From: Chitinophaga sp. Cy-1792 | Lineage (GTDB): Bacteria > Bacteroidota > Bacteroidia > Chitinophagales > Chitinophagaceae | DNA length: 64,000 nt | NCBI RefSeq assembly: GCF_011752935.1 | Contig: NZ_VWWO01000003.1 | Coordinates: 992,001-1,056,000 of the forward strand | Reading direction: 5' to 3' | Part shown: positions 8,900 through 17,667 of the stretch, one piece after another | Layout: every line of letters begins with the position of its first letter | Position numbering within the stretch: the stretch's first letter is position 1 | Position numbers and translations under genes: made by a program | Notes under the pieces: generated by a model | Told to the model about the DNA's origin: nothing | The model's input: the letters and a program-made list of their open reading frames with translations, nothing else | Databases searched by the model: none

Positions 8900-10372
8900 A
8901 TGAAGAGAATATTTTACCTGATAATAATCGCCCTGCTGATGAATTCCTGTAAGAAGTTCCTGGACGTAAAACCGGAAACGCAGGTAGACAGAGATGTGCT
9001 GTTTGCTTCAGAACAGGGATTTAAAGAGGCGCTCAATGGCATATATACCAGTTGCGCCGGTGGCTCCCTCTACGGCGGACAGCTTACCTTTAATATGCTG
9101 GATGTGCTGGCGCAGAATTACCAGTTTATTGATGTCACCAACCAGGCTATTGCCAACTTCGACTTCAAAAATACCACGCTGAGGGCCAATTGTAACGAAG
9201 TCTGGGGCGCCGCATTTACTGCCATCGCCAATTGTAACTACTTGCTGGAGTCGGTAGATAAGAACCCATCCATGTTTAATACCGGTATGCACGACCTGAT
9301 CAAGGGAGAGGCGCTGGCATTGCGTGCCTACCTGCATTTCGATATGCTGCGTATGTTTGGGCCGTCATATGTAAGTGGCGCTACCGCTAAGGCAATTCCC
9401 TATGTTACCGTAACAGGCACCAATTCTACTCCCTTCTATACGGTAAGCGCCGTTACAGATAGTATCATACGCGATCTTAATCTGGCCAAAGATTTACTGA
9501 AAGCCGATCCTATCATAAGTAAAGATTATATCGTGGGGTATCCTGGTATCGACAGTGCTTCGGAAACCAATGCCACCGACCTTTTTATGCAGAACAGGCG
9601 TCATAGAATGAACTATTATGCCGTATGTGGAGAACTGGCCCGTGTATATCTCAGCAAAAATGATCTTGCCAATGCAAAACAAAATGCGGAACTGGTCATC
9701 AATGCCAATAAATTTCCTTTTGTCAAGCAGAGTGATTTCTTCCGTACCGACCCGCTGCTGCGCGACCGTATCATGTATCCTGAGTTAATAGCAGGGTGGT
9801 ATGTAGATACAAAGGATGTTTATACTAACCTGCAGACAAAGTTTACCAGTGTAAATCCAATCTACTGTGCTACCGTTCCACAGATAAATGATATCTATGA
9901 AGTCGGTGGTCCCGGTGCGGACGATTGGCGCCTGAAGCAATGGTACGTGAATGTTGGTGCCAATAATGGCGGACAAGACAAGGCTACCTTGCAGAAGTAT
10001 TATAAGAATGCTGCACCACTCACCAACCTGCATCCCCTGATGGCGCCTGCTATCCGTCTCAGCGAAATGTATTATATCGCTGCAGAAGCCACTTTTGATG
10101 CCGATAAAAAACAGGCCATTACGTATTTCAGCACCATGCGTGCCAGACGTGGTATTGGTGATGTAGTTGCAGCAGGTATTAACAAAGATGATTTTATCGA
10201 ATTGCTGATCAGTGAGGCCAGGAAAGAGTTTTATGGAGAGAGTCAGCTGTTTTACATGTACAAACGCCTGAACCATGGCGTGCGTATCAGCGTAACCAAC
10301 ACGAGACCTGCATCCGATAATATTTTCGTACTGCCGCTGCCGGATGATGAAAAAGCTTACAGAAACAATTAA
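8900..10372 (+). CDS. SusD/RagB-family surface lipoprotein
   Basis: A 490-residue lipoprotein with a signal peptide and lipobox ending in MNSC (Cys about 17), then KKFLDVKPETQVDRDVLF, the usual SusD start. The N-terminal TPR part (EGFKEALNGIYTSCAG, KGEALALRAYLHFDMLRMFGP) and the C-terminal helices (RLSEMYYIAAEATFDADK and LISEARKEFYGESQLFYMYKRL) are both present, so it is full length. It should sit as a lid on the SusC protein encoded 11 nt upstream. The DUF4843 gene follows 9 nt downstream, indicating one operon. Confidence 0.93.
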   Translation: MKRIFYLIIIALLMNSCKKFLDVKPETQVDRDVLFASEQGFKEALNGIYTSCAGGSLYGGQLTFNMLDVLAQNYQFIDVTNQAIANFDFKNTTLRANCNEVWGAAFTAIANCNYLLESVDKNPSMFNTGMHDLIKGEALALRAYLHFDMLRMFGPSYVSGATAKAIPYVTVTGTNSTPFYTVSAVTDSIIRDLNLAKDLLKADPIISKDYIVGYPGIDSASETNATDLFMQNRRHRMNYYAVCGELARVYLSKNDLANAKQNAELVINANKFPFVKQSDFFRTDPLLRDRIMYPELIAGWYVDTKDVYTNLQTKFTSVNPIYCATVPQINDIYEVGGPGADDWRLKQWYVNVGANNGGQDKATLQKYYKNAAPLTNLHPLMAPAIRLSEMYYIAAEATFDADKKQAITYFSTMRARRGIGDVVAAGINKDDFIELLISEARKEFYGESQLFYMYKRLNHGVRISVTNTRPASDNIFVLPLPDDEKAYRNN

Positions 10373-10381
10373 TTCAATGTT

Positions 10382-11215
10382 ATGAAAAGAATTGTCATTT
10401 TAACAATTATTACAACATTGTTATATAGTTGTAAGAAAGATGATATAGCTACTTATACTGTGTCAAAAGATAATATCTACCTGAACTATAACAATAAAGA
10501 TAGTGTCATCTATTCATTTGCGTACCATCCGGAACTGGCAAGGGATACAATATGGGTACCGGTAATTGTTTCCGGTAAACAGGTAAATCATGATCGTCGT
10601 TTTGCCATTAACGTTATAGACAGCACTACTACTGCCGTAAAAGACAAGCATTACGAGGCATTGAAAACGATGTATATACTGCCGGCAAATGCAGGCAAAG
10701 TATCCATACCGCTCATCTTACTCAATACAGATCCTGATCTGGCGAATAAATCGGTGAGCCTGACGATAGAAATCGCGGGTGGCGATGACTTTGCCTCCTT
10801 ACTTCCTGATGATATCCGTTCCAGGCGTTTTGTATTCTCCAACAGGCTCGAACAACCGGCATGGTGGCCTTACTGGGGGCAATTGGGCAAATACAGCCGT
10901 GTGAAACACCAGCTGTTCCTGATTTCTTCCGGTACTACCGACCTGGTGATCCCGGGCTCTTACCCGGACGCATATATGGAGATTCCGCGGGCGCTGTACT
11001 ATATCTCCAACGCCTCGTACCTGCTGAACTATCCGTTTAACTGGGTGCAGGAGAATCCCAAATCCGGGTATACACTGGAAAAGAGAACAGATGGAACAGG
11101 AGATTATGATTTCTATAATCTGGCATCTCCCGATAAAAAATTCTACCTGAAATATTTTCCTGGTGCGAACAAGTATGTATTTATCGATGAAAACGGAAAT
11201 CAGGTCCTTTACTAA
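10382..11215 (+). CDS. DUF4843-family lipoprotein
   Basis: A 277-residue lipoprotein with signal peptide and lipobox LLYSC (Cys about 17) followed by KKDD. The beta-rich body, with SFAYHPELARDTIWVPVIVSG and LTIEIAGGDDF, fits the DUF4843 family, which is almost always coded after SusC/SusD in loci that also hold a PKD-like lipoprotein and a TlpA. Probably surface-exposed and part of the same import machine, but its biochemical role is not known. Spacing of 9 nt to SusD and 12 nt to the next gene supports one transcript. Confidence 0.8.
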   Translation: MKRIVILTIITTLLYSCKKDDIATYTVSKDNIYLNYNNKDSVIYSFAYHPELARDTIWVPVIVSGKQVNHDRRFAINVIDSTTTAVKDKHYEALKTMYILPANAGKVSIPLILLNTDPDLANKSVSLTIEIAGGDDFASLLPDDIRSRRFVFSNRLEQPAWWPYWGQLGKYSRVKHQLFLISSGTTDLVIPGSYPDAYMEIPRALYYISNASYLLNYPFNWVQENPKSGYTLEKRTDGTGDYDFYNLASPDKKFYLKYFPGANKYVFIDENGNQVLY

Positions 11216-11227
11216 TCTGTAAGCTAT

Positions 11228-12646
11228 ATGAAAAAAAATCTGCTCTATATATTGGCTGCAGCCGGATTGATGCTATCTGCCGCCTGCAAGAAAGATCTGG
11301 GAAACTATAGTTATAACGCACCAACTACGCCTGTTGTGGCCGGATTGGATAGTAGTACCGTTTCCGCCCTCGTAGGTGATACACTGACAGTGCAGCCCAA
11401 AGTTACGCTGGAAGGCGGCGACCCGCTCAAAGACCTGACATTCGATTGGGATATCGTCGTAGCCGAAGAGGCCCGCACGGTGCATTATACCGGTTATCCG
11501 CTGAAAATTGTGTATAACCTGAAGCCAATGCAGCGAACCGCCAAACTAACGGTAACGGATAACCGTAATGGCATGAAATATTTCTATTCGTTTTATATCA
11601 ATGGTGGCACACAGTTTTCTGTCGGACAAACTGTTTTAAGTGTGGAAAATGGTGTAACCCGCTTGTCGTTTGTACGTCCTGATGGCACTGTTAACAGCAA
11701 CTTATATTATGCTTTGCACAATGAGGACCTGCCAGTAAACCCGGTACAGTTATTCGCCAAGCCGCTGGCTTACCAGCCGGGCACGGTGGAAGATTACTGG
11801 ATCATCTGCAAAGATCCTGCTAAACCCAGCGTAATACTGGATGGTAGTACCATGCTGCGCAAACGCTATTTCGATGAACAGTTTTTCAAAGCGCCGAATC
11901 CTTTGGTTACTGAACAATGCGATGGTGCCATGGGCATACCTACCGGCATCTTTAACGGGAAGCTGTATGTCAGCGTTACATCTACAGCGCCTTTTGCACC
12001 AGACTTCGGAAAATTCTCCAGCGTCGTTACCGGCAATTATGAACTGTCTACCTGCTATACGCGTACCCCTTCCTGGTTCTTTGGGTTTGATAAATTGTCG
12101 CATGGCTTTGTGTCGTTCAATAGCGGTGGTGGCTATATGGGCAGTGATTATAACGTGACTGCCAGCGTATTTGATCCTAAAAACCTGGGCGATGGAACAC
12201 TGCTGTATATGCAGGCCGTATCCGGAACAACCTACGCTTACTATAAATCTGCTGATGGTAATATCTACGAATATTCGTTTACGTTAGATATGGATAACTA
12301 CGACCAGCGAACGATCAAGCCATTGGTGAAGCGGGTATTCAAAGGGGCTGCTATTATTCAGCCAGATAGTAAATGGCAGAAGTCTTTGTCAGACGTATTC
12401 TACATCTCCTCAAATGATAAAATCTACCGTTATAATCCTATTAATGAAGACCTGCGCCTGCTGGACGCCAATTTCTCCGGAAAGAAAGTAACCATGCTGA
12501 AACTCAATAGTGACAACACTTTACTACAGGCAGGTATTGATGGTGCCGTGGCTACGCTGGATGTAAGTGTAGGCAAGAGCGGTAGCATCATCAGTCAGAT
12601 CGTCGGTATTCCGGGTGCTCCTGTGGATATCGTCAACAGGAAATAA
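11228..12646 (+). CDS. PKD-like family lipoprotein
   Basis: A 472-residue lipoprotein with lipobox LSAAC (Cys about 20) and KKDLGNYSYN directly after it. Residues ~30-130 look like two Ig/PKD-like beta sandwiches (VSALVGDTLTVQPKV, DLTFDWDIV, TAKLTVTDNRNG). The rest is a longer beta-rich domain that could be a propeller, suggested by repeating short aromatic strands, but I cannot prove that. It belongs to the PKD-like lipoproteins that accompany DUF4843 and SusC/SusD. No catalytic motif seen. It probably contributes to surface binding of the unknown substrate. Confidence 0.75.
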   Translation: MKKNLLYILAAAGLMLSAACKKDLGNYSYNAPTTPVVAGLDSSTVSALVGDTLTVQPKVTLEGGDPLKDLTFDWDIVVAEEARTVHYTGYPLKIVYNLKPMQRTAKLTVTDNRNGMKYFYSFYINGGTQFSVGQTVLSVENGVTRLSFVRPDGTVNSNLYYALHNEDLPVNPVQLFAKPLAYQPGTVEDYWIICKDPAKPSVILDGSTMLRKRYFDEQFFKAPNPLVTEQCDGAMGIPTGIFNGKLYVSVTSTAPFAPDFGKFSSVVTGNYELSTCYTRTPSWFFGFDKLSHGFVSFNSGGGYMGSDYNVTASVFDPKNLGDGTLLYMQAVSGTTYAYYKSADGNIYEYSFTLDMDNYDQRTIKPLVKRVFKGAAIIQPDSKWQKSLSDVFYISSNDKIYRYNPINEDLRLLDANFSGKKVTMLKLNSDNTLLQAGIDGAVATLDVSVGKSGSIISQIVGIPGAPVDIVNRK

Positions 12647-12679
12647 TATTAATCAGACATCAAAAAATTATAAATCAGG

Positions 12680-13813
12680 ATGAAAAAATTATTGTTGATA
12701 TCCGGTTTGCTGGCGCCGGTTTCCCTGCTGGCACAAACAGGCAGCTTTACTGTTACCGGGCATATCGGAACGCTGAATAGTCCGGCCAAAGCCTATATCG
12801 ACTGGATGGATAACGGCAGTGGCAAGGAAGATAGCGTCGATGTAGTGAACGGGACCTTTCAGTTCAAAGGTAACTCCGGCGGCTATACGTATGCAAGGAT
12901 GGCGCTGTCGCACGATGGCGGTGGCAAACAGAAAGCGGTGTACACCGGCGATGTGATCTATTTCTATTTTGGAAAGGAGCAGGTAGTAATCACTTCGAAA
13001 GATTCATTGGCGAATGCAAAATTCACCGGTTCGAAAGTGTATAATGAATATGTGGCGTACAACAAAGCAATCGGTGGTACGATCATGGAGCTGAACAAGG
13101 CCGCCAATGCAGCTTTCTCTCACCTTACTCCGGAGCAGCAAAAAGATACTGCTTTTGTAAATGTGATTGATCGTAACTACCGTAAATCTATGCAGCTGCG
13201 CAATGAAAAGCAGCTGGATTTTGCGAAAACGCATCCCAATGCATGGTTCGGGATAGTAGCTTTATCAGAGGCTGCCGGTGGTAAATTAGACCTTCCGAAA
13301 GTGGAGCCTATTTTTAATGCGATGAGTACCCCATTAAAGACTTCAGATGTTGGAAAGGAGCTGGAGCAGCGCATTGCAGCGGCTAAAACCATTCATGTAG
13401 GGGCTGCTGCACCGGAATTTGTACAGAATGATGTAAACGGAAAACCCGTGAAACTATCAGACATCAAAGGGAAAGCAGTACTGGTAGAGTTCTGGGCCAG
13501 CTGGTGCGGACCTTGTCGTGCCGAAAATCCTAATCTGACAAAACAATACGAGCAGTATAAAGATAAAGGCTTTGAAATTATTGCTATCTCCCTGGATGAT
13601 CATAAAGACAAATGGGAGGAAGCTATTGCACACGACAAACTGCCATGGATACACGTTTCCGATCTCAAAGGCTGGAATAATGCGGTAGGCCGTATGTACG
13701 GCATCCGCGCCGTGCCGGCCAACTTCCTGCTGGATGCCGACAGGAAAATAGTAGCCATCAGCCTGAGAGGTGAGGAGCTGAATAAGAAGTTAGCAGAGAT
13801 TTTCGCGAATTAA
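12680..13813 (+). CDS. TlpA-like thioredoxin-fold protein with DUF4369 N-terminus
   Basis: A 377-residue exported protein: signal peptide (1-18, ending SLLAQ), DUF4369-like beta domain (about 22-110), helical linker, and a TlpA/AhpC-TSA thioredoxin domain (about 235-377) with WASWCGPCRAE (cysteines about 276 and 279) and the cis-Pro segment AVPANFLLDAD. It lies 33 nt after the PKD-like lipoprotein and closes the operon, and two strong hairpins follow it. Probably a periplasmic reductase acting on proteins of the same uptake system. It is a paralogue of the protein at 410-1621, and both sit at the end of a SusC/SusD-type operon, which suggests two related neighbouring loci. Confidence 0.87.
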   Translation: MKKLLLISGLLAPVSLLAQTGSFTVTGHIGTLNSPAKAYIDWMDNGSGKEDSVDVVNGTFQFKGNSGGYTYARMALSHDGGGKQKAVYTGDVIYFYFGKEQVVITSKDSLANAKFTGSKVYNEYVAYNKAIGGTIMELNKAANAAFSHLTPEQQKDTAFVNVIDRNYRKSMQLRNEKQLDFAKTHPNAWFGIVALSEAAGGKLDLPKVEPIFNAMSTPLKTSDVGKELEQRIAAAKTIHVGAAAPEFVQNDVNGKPVKLSDIKGKAVLVEFWASWCGPCRAENPNLTKQYEQYKDKGFEIIAISLDDHKDKWEEAIAHDKLPWIHVSDLKGWNNAVGRMYGIRAVPANFLLDADRKIVAISLRGEELNKKLAEIFAN

Positions 13814-13834
13814 TACACCTGAAATAGCTGTAGT

Positions 13835-13865
13835 AGCCCCGTCTCTATTCTGTAGAGACGGGGCT
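13835..13865 (+). terminator. Strong hairpin after TlpA gene, probable terminator
   Basis: AGCCCCGTCTCTA-ttctg-TAGAGACGGGGCT is a perfect 13-bp stem 22 nt after the stop codon at 13813, followed by TCACTGTTTC rather than a pure T-run. It probably terminates the SusC/SusD operon together with the next hairpin. Confidence 0.6.
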
Positions 13866-13869
13866 TCAC

Positions 13870-13904
13870 TGTTTCAACTGACACCTTAGGTGTCAGTTGA
13901 AACA
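13870..13904. repeat. 16-bp perfect hairpin related to the three-hairpin repeat core
   Basis: TGTTTCAACTGACACC-tta-GGTGTCAGTTGAAACA is a perfect 16-bp stem with a 3-nt loop. The inner part CTGACACC-NNA-GGTGTCAG differs by one base pair from the CTGATACC-gaa-GGTATCAG core of the repeats at 1658 and 18598, so it may be a diverged or partial member of that family. It lies between the TlpA and glyoxalase genes, which both read to the right. Confidence 0.6.
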
Positions 13905-13979
13905 TAAAATTAATACCGATTTAATCGCGATGATCCATCGTTTTCGATATCTTGTACCAACAAAAATCCTCTTCTTCCA

Positions 13980-14348
13980 ATGGCTAATAAAGTAATCCCC
14001 GTTCTGCGTATGTTCGACGTCGCCAAAGCAACAGAATTTTATTGCGACTGGCTTGGCTTCAAAATTGACTGGGAACACCGCTTTGAAGAAAATACGCCAC
14101 TGTATATGCAAATCTCACTCGGCGATATCGTCTTACATTTGTCAGAGCATCATGGTGATAGCGCGCCGGGGGCAAAGGTCCTGATAGCATATGATGGGCT
14201 GGCAGCCTATCACAGGGAGCTGATAGATAAAAATTACAAGTACAATAAGCCAGGACTGGAAAAGGACTTCTGGGCTGAATTAACAGTTACGGTACATGAT
14301 CCTTTTTATAACCAGCTTATTTTTAATGAGCCGAAGAAGGAGAAATAG
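13980..14348 (+). CDS. Glyoxalase/bleomycin-resistance-like (VOC) protein
   Basis: A 122-residue single-module vicinal-oxygen-chelate protein. It begins VIPVLRMFDVAKATEFYCDWLGFKIDW, the typical first beta-alpha-beta unit of this fold, and ends in the matching VTVHDPFYNQLIF strands. Such small proteins act as dimers that bind metals or drugs, and annotated relatives are called glyoxalase superfamily or bleomycin-resistance proteins. It contains several candidate ligand His/Glu residues (LHLSEHHGD about 57-65). It is a single gene with its own terminator at 14424. Whether it has an enzymatic role is unknown. Confidence 0.82.
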   Translation: MANKVIPVLRMFDVAKATEFYCDWLGFKIDWEHRFEENTPLYMQISLGDIVLHLSEHHGDSAPGAKVLIAYDGLAAYHRELIDKNYKYNKPGLEKDFWAELTVTVHDPFYNQLIFNEPKKEK

Positions 14349-14423
14349 CAATTTACAGGGAGATAATAACAAGATGAATTATCATATGTTTCTTTTGTGA
14401 AATAGATCAAAATATTAATCGAT

Positions 14424-14450
14424 AAGGCACTGCAAGCGCGGTGCCTTTTT
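14424..14450 (+). terminator. Rho-independent terminator (AAGGCAC family)
   Basis: AAGGCACTGC-aagc-GCGGTGCCTT followed by TTT: a 10-bp stem (one G-T pair) with a T-run, 75 nt after the glyoxalase-like gene. It is one of four closely similar terminators in the window (others at 50609, 53554 and 54476). Confidence 0.8.
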
Positions 14451-14606
14451 ATTTGCAGCAGCCATCAAACTTTTACGTTTTCAGTGTGTTAAAGATAATG
14501 GTTTCAAGGATTAGCATTCAATGCCCTGTTTGTTACAACGATATAATCAAACCCAAACTATCAGTAGCATTTCCAGTATATCTATCTCTTAACTATTAAA
14601 ATTATT

Positions 14607-14613
14607 GGAGGAG
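14607..14613 (+). promoter_or_regulatory. Strong Shine-Dalgarno GGAGGAG before oleate hydratase
   Basis: GGAGGAG with 5 nt to the ATG at 14619 is an unusually canonical ribosome-binding site for a Bacteroidota gene, where such motifs are generally weak. It fixes the start codon. Confidence 0.7.
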
Positions 14614-14618
14614 AAACT

Positions 14619-16391
14619 ATGTATTACAGCAGCGGAAACTATGAAGCATTCGCCAGGCCGAAGAAGCCTGCCAATGTAGATGCAAAATCGGCTTACCTGG
14701 TAGGAGCAGGACTGGCTTCCCTGGCGGCAGCCGTATTCCTGGTGCGTGATGGCCAGATGAAAGGCGACAGGATCACGATCTTAGAAGAGCTGGCTTTGTC
14801 TGGCGGTAGCATGGATGGCATCTGGAATGAACAGAAGGGGTATATCATCCGTGGTGGCAGAGAAATGGAAATACACTTCGAAACGATCTGGGATTTGTTC
14901 CGGTCTATTCCTTCGCTGGAAACGGAAGGCGTATCTGTACTGGATGAATACTACTGGCTAAATAAAGAAGATCCTGCCTTTTCACATGCGCGTGTAATTG
15001 AGAAACGGGGACAACGATTGTCCAACGACGGGAAGTTGACCTTAACCCCAAAGGCTATCGAAGAGCTGATACACCTCGCACTTACCCCGGAAGATAAGCT
15101 CCAGGATGTAAAAATAAATGAAGTATTTACGGAAGAATTTTTCCAGTCGAACTTCTGGTTGTATTGGGCAACAATGTTTGCATTTGAGCCATGGGCAAGC
15201 GCTATGGAGATGCGTCGGTATATACTTCGCTTTGTGCATCATATTGGTACGCTGTCTAACCTGTCATCACTGCGATTTACAAAATATAATCAGTATGAAT
15301 CGCTGATATTACCATTGGTGAAGTTCCTGGAGAGCCATGGTGTTAAGTTTCAGTATGGTACTGAAGTGAAAAATATTCAGGTACGTAAAGACGGGGAAAG
15401 GAAGATAGCTACCCAAATCGAATATACAAGGGATGGAAAAGCCGGTACTATAGCCCTGACGGAGAATGATCTGGTATTTGTCACAAATGGTTCCATTACC
15501 GAAAGCAGTACTTACGGTGATGATAACACGCCAGCTTCCGGCAAGGCCGATATCGGTGGCAGCTGGAAGCTCTGGAAGAACCTGGCAGCGCAGGATCCGG
15601 CATTCGGTAAGCCGGAGAAGTTCTGTGAAAACATCCCTGCCGCAAACTGGGTAATCTCTGGCACTATTACCTTCAAAGACGACAGGGTTGTGCCGTATAT
15701 TGAAGGTATCAGTAAGAAAGACCCGCATAGTGGTTCTATTGTTACCAGTGGCCCCGTGAGTATCAAGGATTCCAACTGGTTATATGGTTATTCTATCAGC
15801 CGGCAGCCACATTTTCATACACAGAAAAAGAATGAGTTGATTGTATGGGTATATGGACTGTTTTCAGATAAACCGGGAAATTATGTAAAGAAGAAAATAG
15901 CCGAATGTACAGGGATAGAGCTTTGTGAAGAGCTGTTGTATCATTTGGGAGTCCCTGAAAATGAAATCGCTGATATCGCTAAGAACGGCGCCAGTACTAT
16001 TCCTTGTCATATGCCGTATATCACATCGTACTTTATGCCGCGCGCCTTGGGCGACAGGCCGCTGGTAGTGCCGCAGGGTTCGCAGAACCTGGCATTCATT
16101 GGCAACTTCGCTGAAACAGTGCGTGACACGGTGTTTACAACGGAGTATTCAGTACGTACCGCCATGGAGGCGGTGTATACCTTGCTGAATGTCGACAGGG
16201 GTGTACCGGAAGTATTTGCATCATCTTTCGATGTCCGTGTGTTGTTAAACACCGTTTACTTCCTCAATGACCATAAAAAATTGGATGAGATCAAAGTGCC
16301 ATGGATCGTATCAGTACTTGAAAAAATAGGTAGGAAGAAGATCAATGGTACCTATCTGGAAGAGCTGATGAAAGAGGCTAAGTTGTTGTAA
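14619..16391 (+). CDS. ohyA: Oleate hydratase (FAD-dependent, MCRA family)
   Basis: A 590-residue flavoenzyme that adds water to the cis-9 double bond of oleic acid, giving 10-hydroxystearate. The dinucleotide-binding motif [18 protein letters not shown] is at about residues 28-45, the typical [12 protein letters not shown] loop at about 80-90, and the conserved tail [26 protein letters not shown] at about 490-520. The length is typical of the family. It is preceded by a strong ribosome-binding site and followed by a hairpin near 16416. It stands alone, so it is probably a detoxification or fatty-acid modification enzyme rather than part of a pathway cluster. Very characteristic family. Confidence 0.95.
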   Translation: MYYSSGNYEAFARPKKPANVDAKSAYLVGAGLASLAAAVFLVRDGQMKGDRITILEELALSGGSMDGIWNEQKGYIIRGGREMEIHFETIWDLFRSIPSLETEGVSVLDEYYWLNKEDPAFSHARVIEKRGQRLSNDGKLTLTPKAIEELIHLALTPEDKLQDVKINEVFTEEFFQSNFWLYWATMFAFEPWASAMEMRRYILRFVHHIGTLSNLSSLRFTKYNQYESLILPLVKFLESHGVKFQYGTEVKNIQVRKDGERKIATQIEYTRDGKAGTIALTENDLVFVTNGSITESSTYGDDNTPASGKADIGGSWKLWKNLAAQDPAFGKPEKFCENIPAANWVISGTITFKDDRVVPYIEGISKKDPHSGSIVTSGPVSIKDSNWLYGYSISRQPHFHTQKKNELIVWVYGLFSDKPGNYVKKKIAECTGIELCEELLYHLGVPENEIADIAKNGASTIPCHMPYITSYFMPRALGDRPLVVPQGSQNLAFIGNFAETVRDTVFTTEYSVRTAMEAVYTLLNVDRGVPEVFASSFDVRVLLNTVYFLNDHKKLDEIKVPWIVSVLEKIGRKKINGTYLEELMKEAKLL

Positions 16392-16415
16392 GGAGTCATA
16401 GTTTTGTTATATGAA

Positions 16416-16451
16416 GCGCCGTAGCAGCCGTGAGGTTGCGGCGGCGTTTTT
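16416..16451 (+). terminator. GC-rich hairpin with T-run after oleate hydratase
   Basis: The stem is CGCCG (417-421 of the 16 kb block) pairing with CGGCG (16442-16446), with a partly paired interior, followed by TTTTTAT. It lies 25 nt past the ohyA stop codon and is a plausible factor-independent terminator. Confidence 0.65.
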
Positions 16452-16528
16452 ATGTAATGTATGTTGCTGAAGTTTATCTGTTATGCAGTGGTTAATCTGG
16501 TTGTTTTGAATTGGAAATAAGGTCATTT

Positions 16529-16557
16529 TTTGCTAATTTTATTGGGATTTATTTTTG
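16529..16557 (+). promoter_or_regulatory. Candidate Bacteroidota promoter of the toxin-antitoxin pair
   Basis: TTTG (16529-16532), 17 nt, then TATTTTTG (16550-16557), which matches the -7 consensus TAnnTTTG. The start codon at 16575 would lie only about 10 nt after the expected transcription start, so the leader would be very short. The spacing is slightly below the usual 18-20. Confidence 0.4.
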
Positions 16558-16574
16558 TTGATTAAAAACAGTAG

Positions 16575-16856
16575 ATGACAACCATAGAACAAATAATTGC
16601 TAAACAAAGAAAGAAGTTTGCCGCAACAACGCATCGGCTTAGAGAGCGGAATTTCGAGAGAAATCTGCCATTTTTGATTTTATCAGAGCACCTTCCTTCA
16701 AGTCAGGGCTATTATGAGTTTGCAGACGGCCATATAGAGATTCAAGAGGTATATACTGTCGGCCCAGATATAGCAACCAGATTTATTCGTACATTATCTG
16801 ATCAAGAGGCAGAAGCAGTTAGAGAATACTATAAGCAAAAAAATGGATTACAATAA
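16575..16856 (+). CDS. Putative antitoxin of a zeta-type toxin pair (unrecognised family)
   Basis: A 93-residue, charged, mostly helical protein (MTTIEQIIAKQRKKFA start, DQEAEAVREYYKQK end) that I do not recognise. It overlaps the next gene by 14 nt (16843-16856), which strongly implies coupled translation. Position immediately upstream of a zeta-like kinase, small size and overlap are what one expects for an antitoxin, but it shows no epsilon-protein resemblance. The pair is visibly more AT-rich than the genes on either side, suggesting transfer. Function is inferred from context only. Confidence 0.6.
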   Translation: MTTIEQIIAKQRKKFAATTHRLRERNFERNLPFLILSEHLPSSQGYYEFADGHIEIQEVYTVGPDIATRFIRTLSDQEAEAVREYYKQKNGLQ

Positions 16857-17487
16857 ACCGACATTGCTTGTTGTATCTGGTCCTAATGGAGCTGGGAAGT
16901 CTACTTATATAGCATCAATGTTGCCAGATGAATTTGTTGATGCATTGCCTTTTGATAGGGATCTTACCCGAACAAGATTCAGTAAAGAGTTACATGGTCA
17001 ATACCTTTCTCCAGAGCAAGTCACCAGTCATGCATCGATGATGATGGAGGAATACCTTTCATCAAAAATTAATACAGCAATTACGAATAGGGATCATTTT
17101 GTCCTGGAGACGCCTTTGTCTCATCCCGATTATTGGAGATATATTGATCGTTTTGAAAAGCATGGCTATCAAATTCAATTGAACTATTTCTGTCTTGATG
17201 ATATTCAGATTTGTAAGCAACGTGTTGGACAAAGAGTAAAAGAAGGAGGACATGCTGTAGATGCCAGGACAATTAAAGGAGTTTATGAACAAAATTTGAA
17301 GTTTATAAACGAATATTGGAATGCTTTTAACTGTATTTATATTTATGATAGCACTTGGGATCCTTATTTGCTGGCTGTGATTGATAATGGCGTTACTTAT
17401 TTCTATAACCACAGAGCGTTAAAAACTAAGTGGTTAATTAATGGAATGCCGACAATTGCCAAATTGATTAAAGATTTTTCGTCATGA
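16843..17487 (+). CDS. Zeta toxin-like P-loop kinase
   Basis: A 214-residue P-loop kinase. Walker A is SGPNGAGKST (about residues 12-21). Further zeta-type features are NRDHFVLETPLSHPDYW (an E-T-P/L segment after strand 2) and the arginine-rich lid RVGQRVKEGGHAVDARTIKGVYEQN (split by a few residues), whose GGHxV is typical of this family. Zeta toxins phosphorylate UDP-N-acetylglucosamine and so block cell-wall synthesis. Some chromosomal relatives have other substrates. It overlaps the 93-residue upstream gene by 14 nt. AT-rich compared with its surroundings. It is confidently a zeta-like protein; toxicity is not proven. Confidence 0.82.
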   Translation: MDYNKPTLLVVSGPNGAGKSTYIASMLPDEFVDALPFDRDLTRTRFSKELHGQYLSPEQVTSHASMMMEEYLSSKINTAITNRDHFVLETPLSHPDYWRYIDRFEKHGYQIQLNYFCLDDIQICKQRVGQRVKEGGHAVDARTIKGVYEQNLKFINEYWNAFNCIYIYDSTWDPYLLAVIDNGVTYFYNHRALKTKWLINGMPTIAKLIKDFSS

Positions 17488-17611
17488 CATTCGACTACGA
17501 GCTTTCCTCGCTGATTCATTGAATATATTTCAAAGTGTTAACCTCACCTAATATCGACATTTTCTCTCCCCCTATGCAACCTTTTTCCCGCTCACTCGTC
17601 TTTTAAAGAAC

Positions 17612-17630
17612 ATTAAGTTGCCGACTTAAT
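17612..17630. promoter_or_regulatory. Perfect 7-bp inverted repeat upstream of DUF5694 gene
   Basis: ATTAAGT-tgccg-ACTTAAT, a perfect inverted repeat 38 nt before the ATG at 17668. It could be an operator or the leader of the mRNA. No known regulator motif is recognised. The remaining part of this 180-nt gap shows nothing clear. Confidence 0.35.
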
Positions 17631-17667
17631 TAATATTTCTTAACTGATTTGTATTCAACTCGTACGC

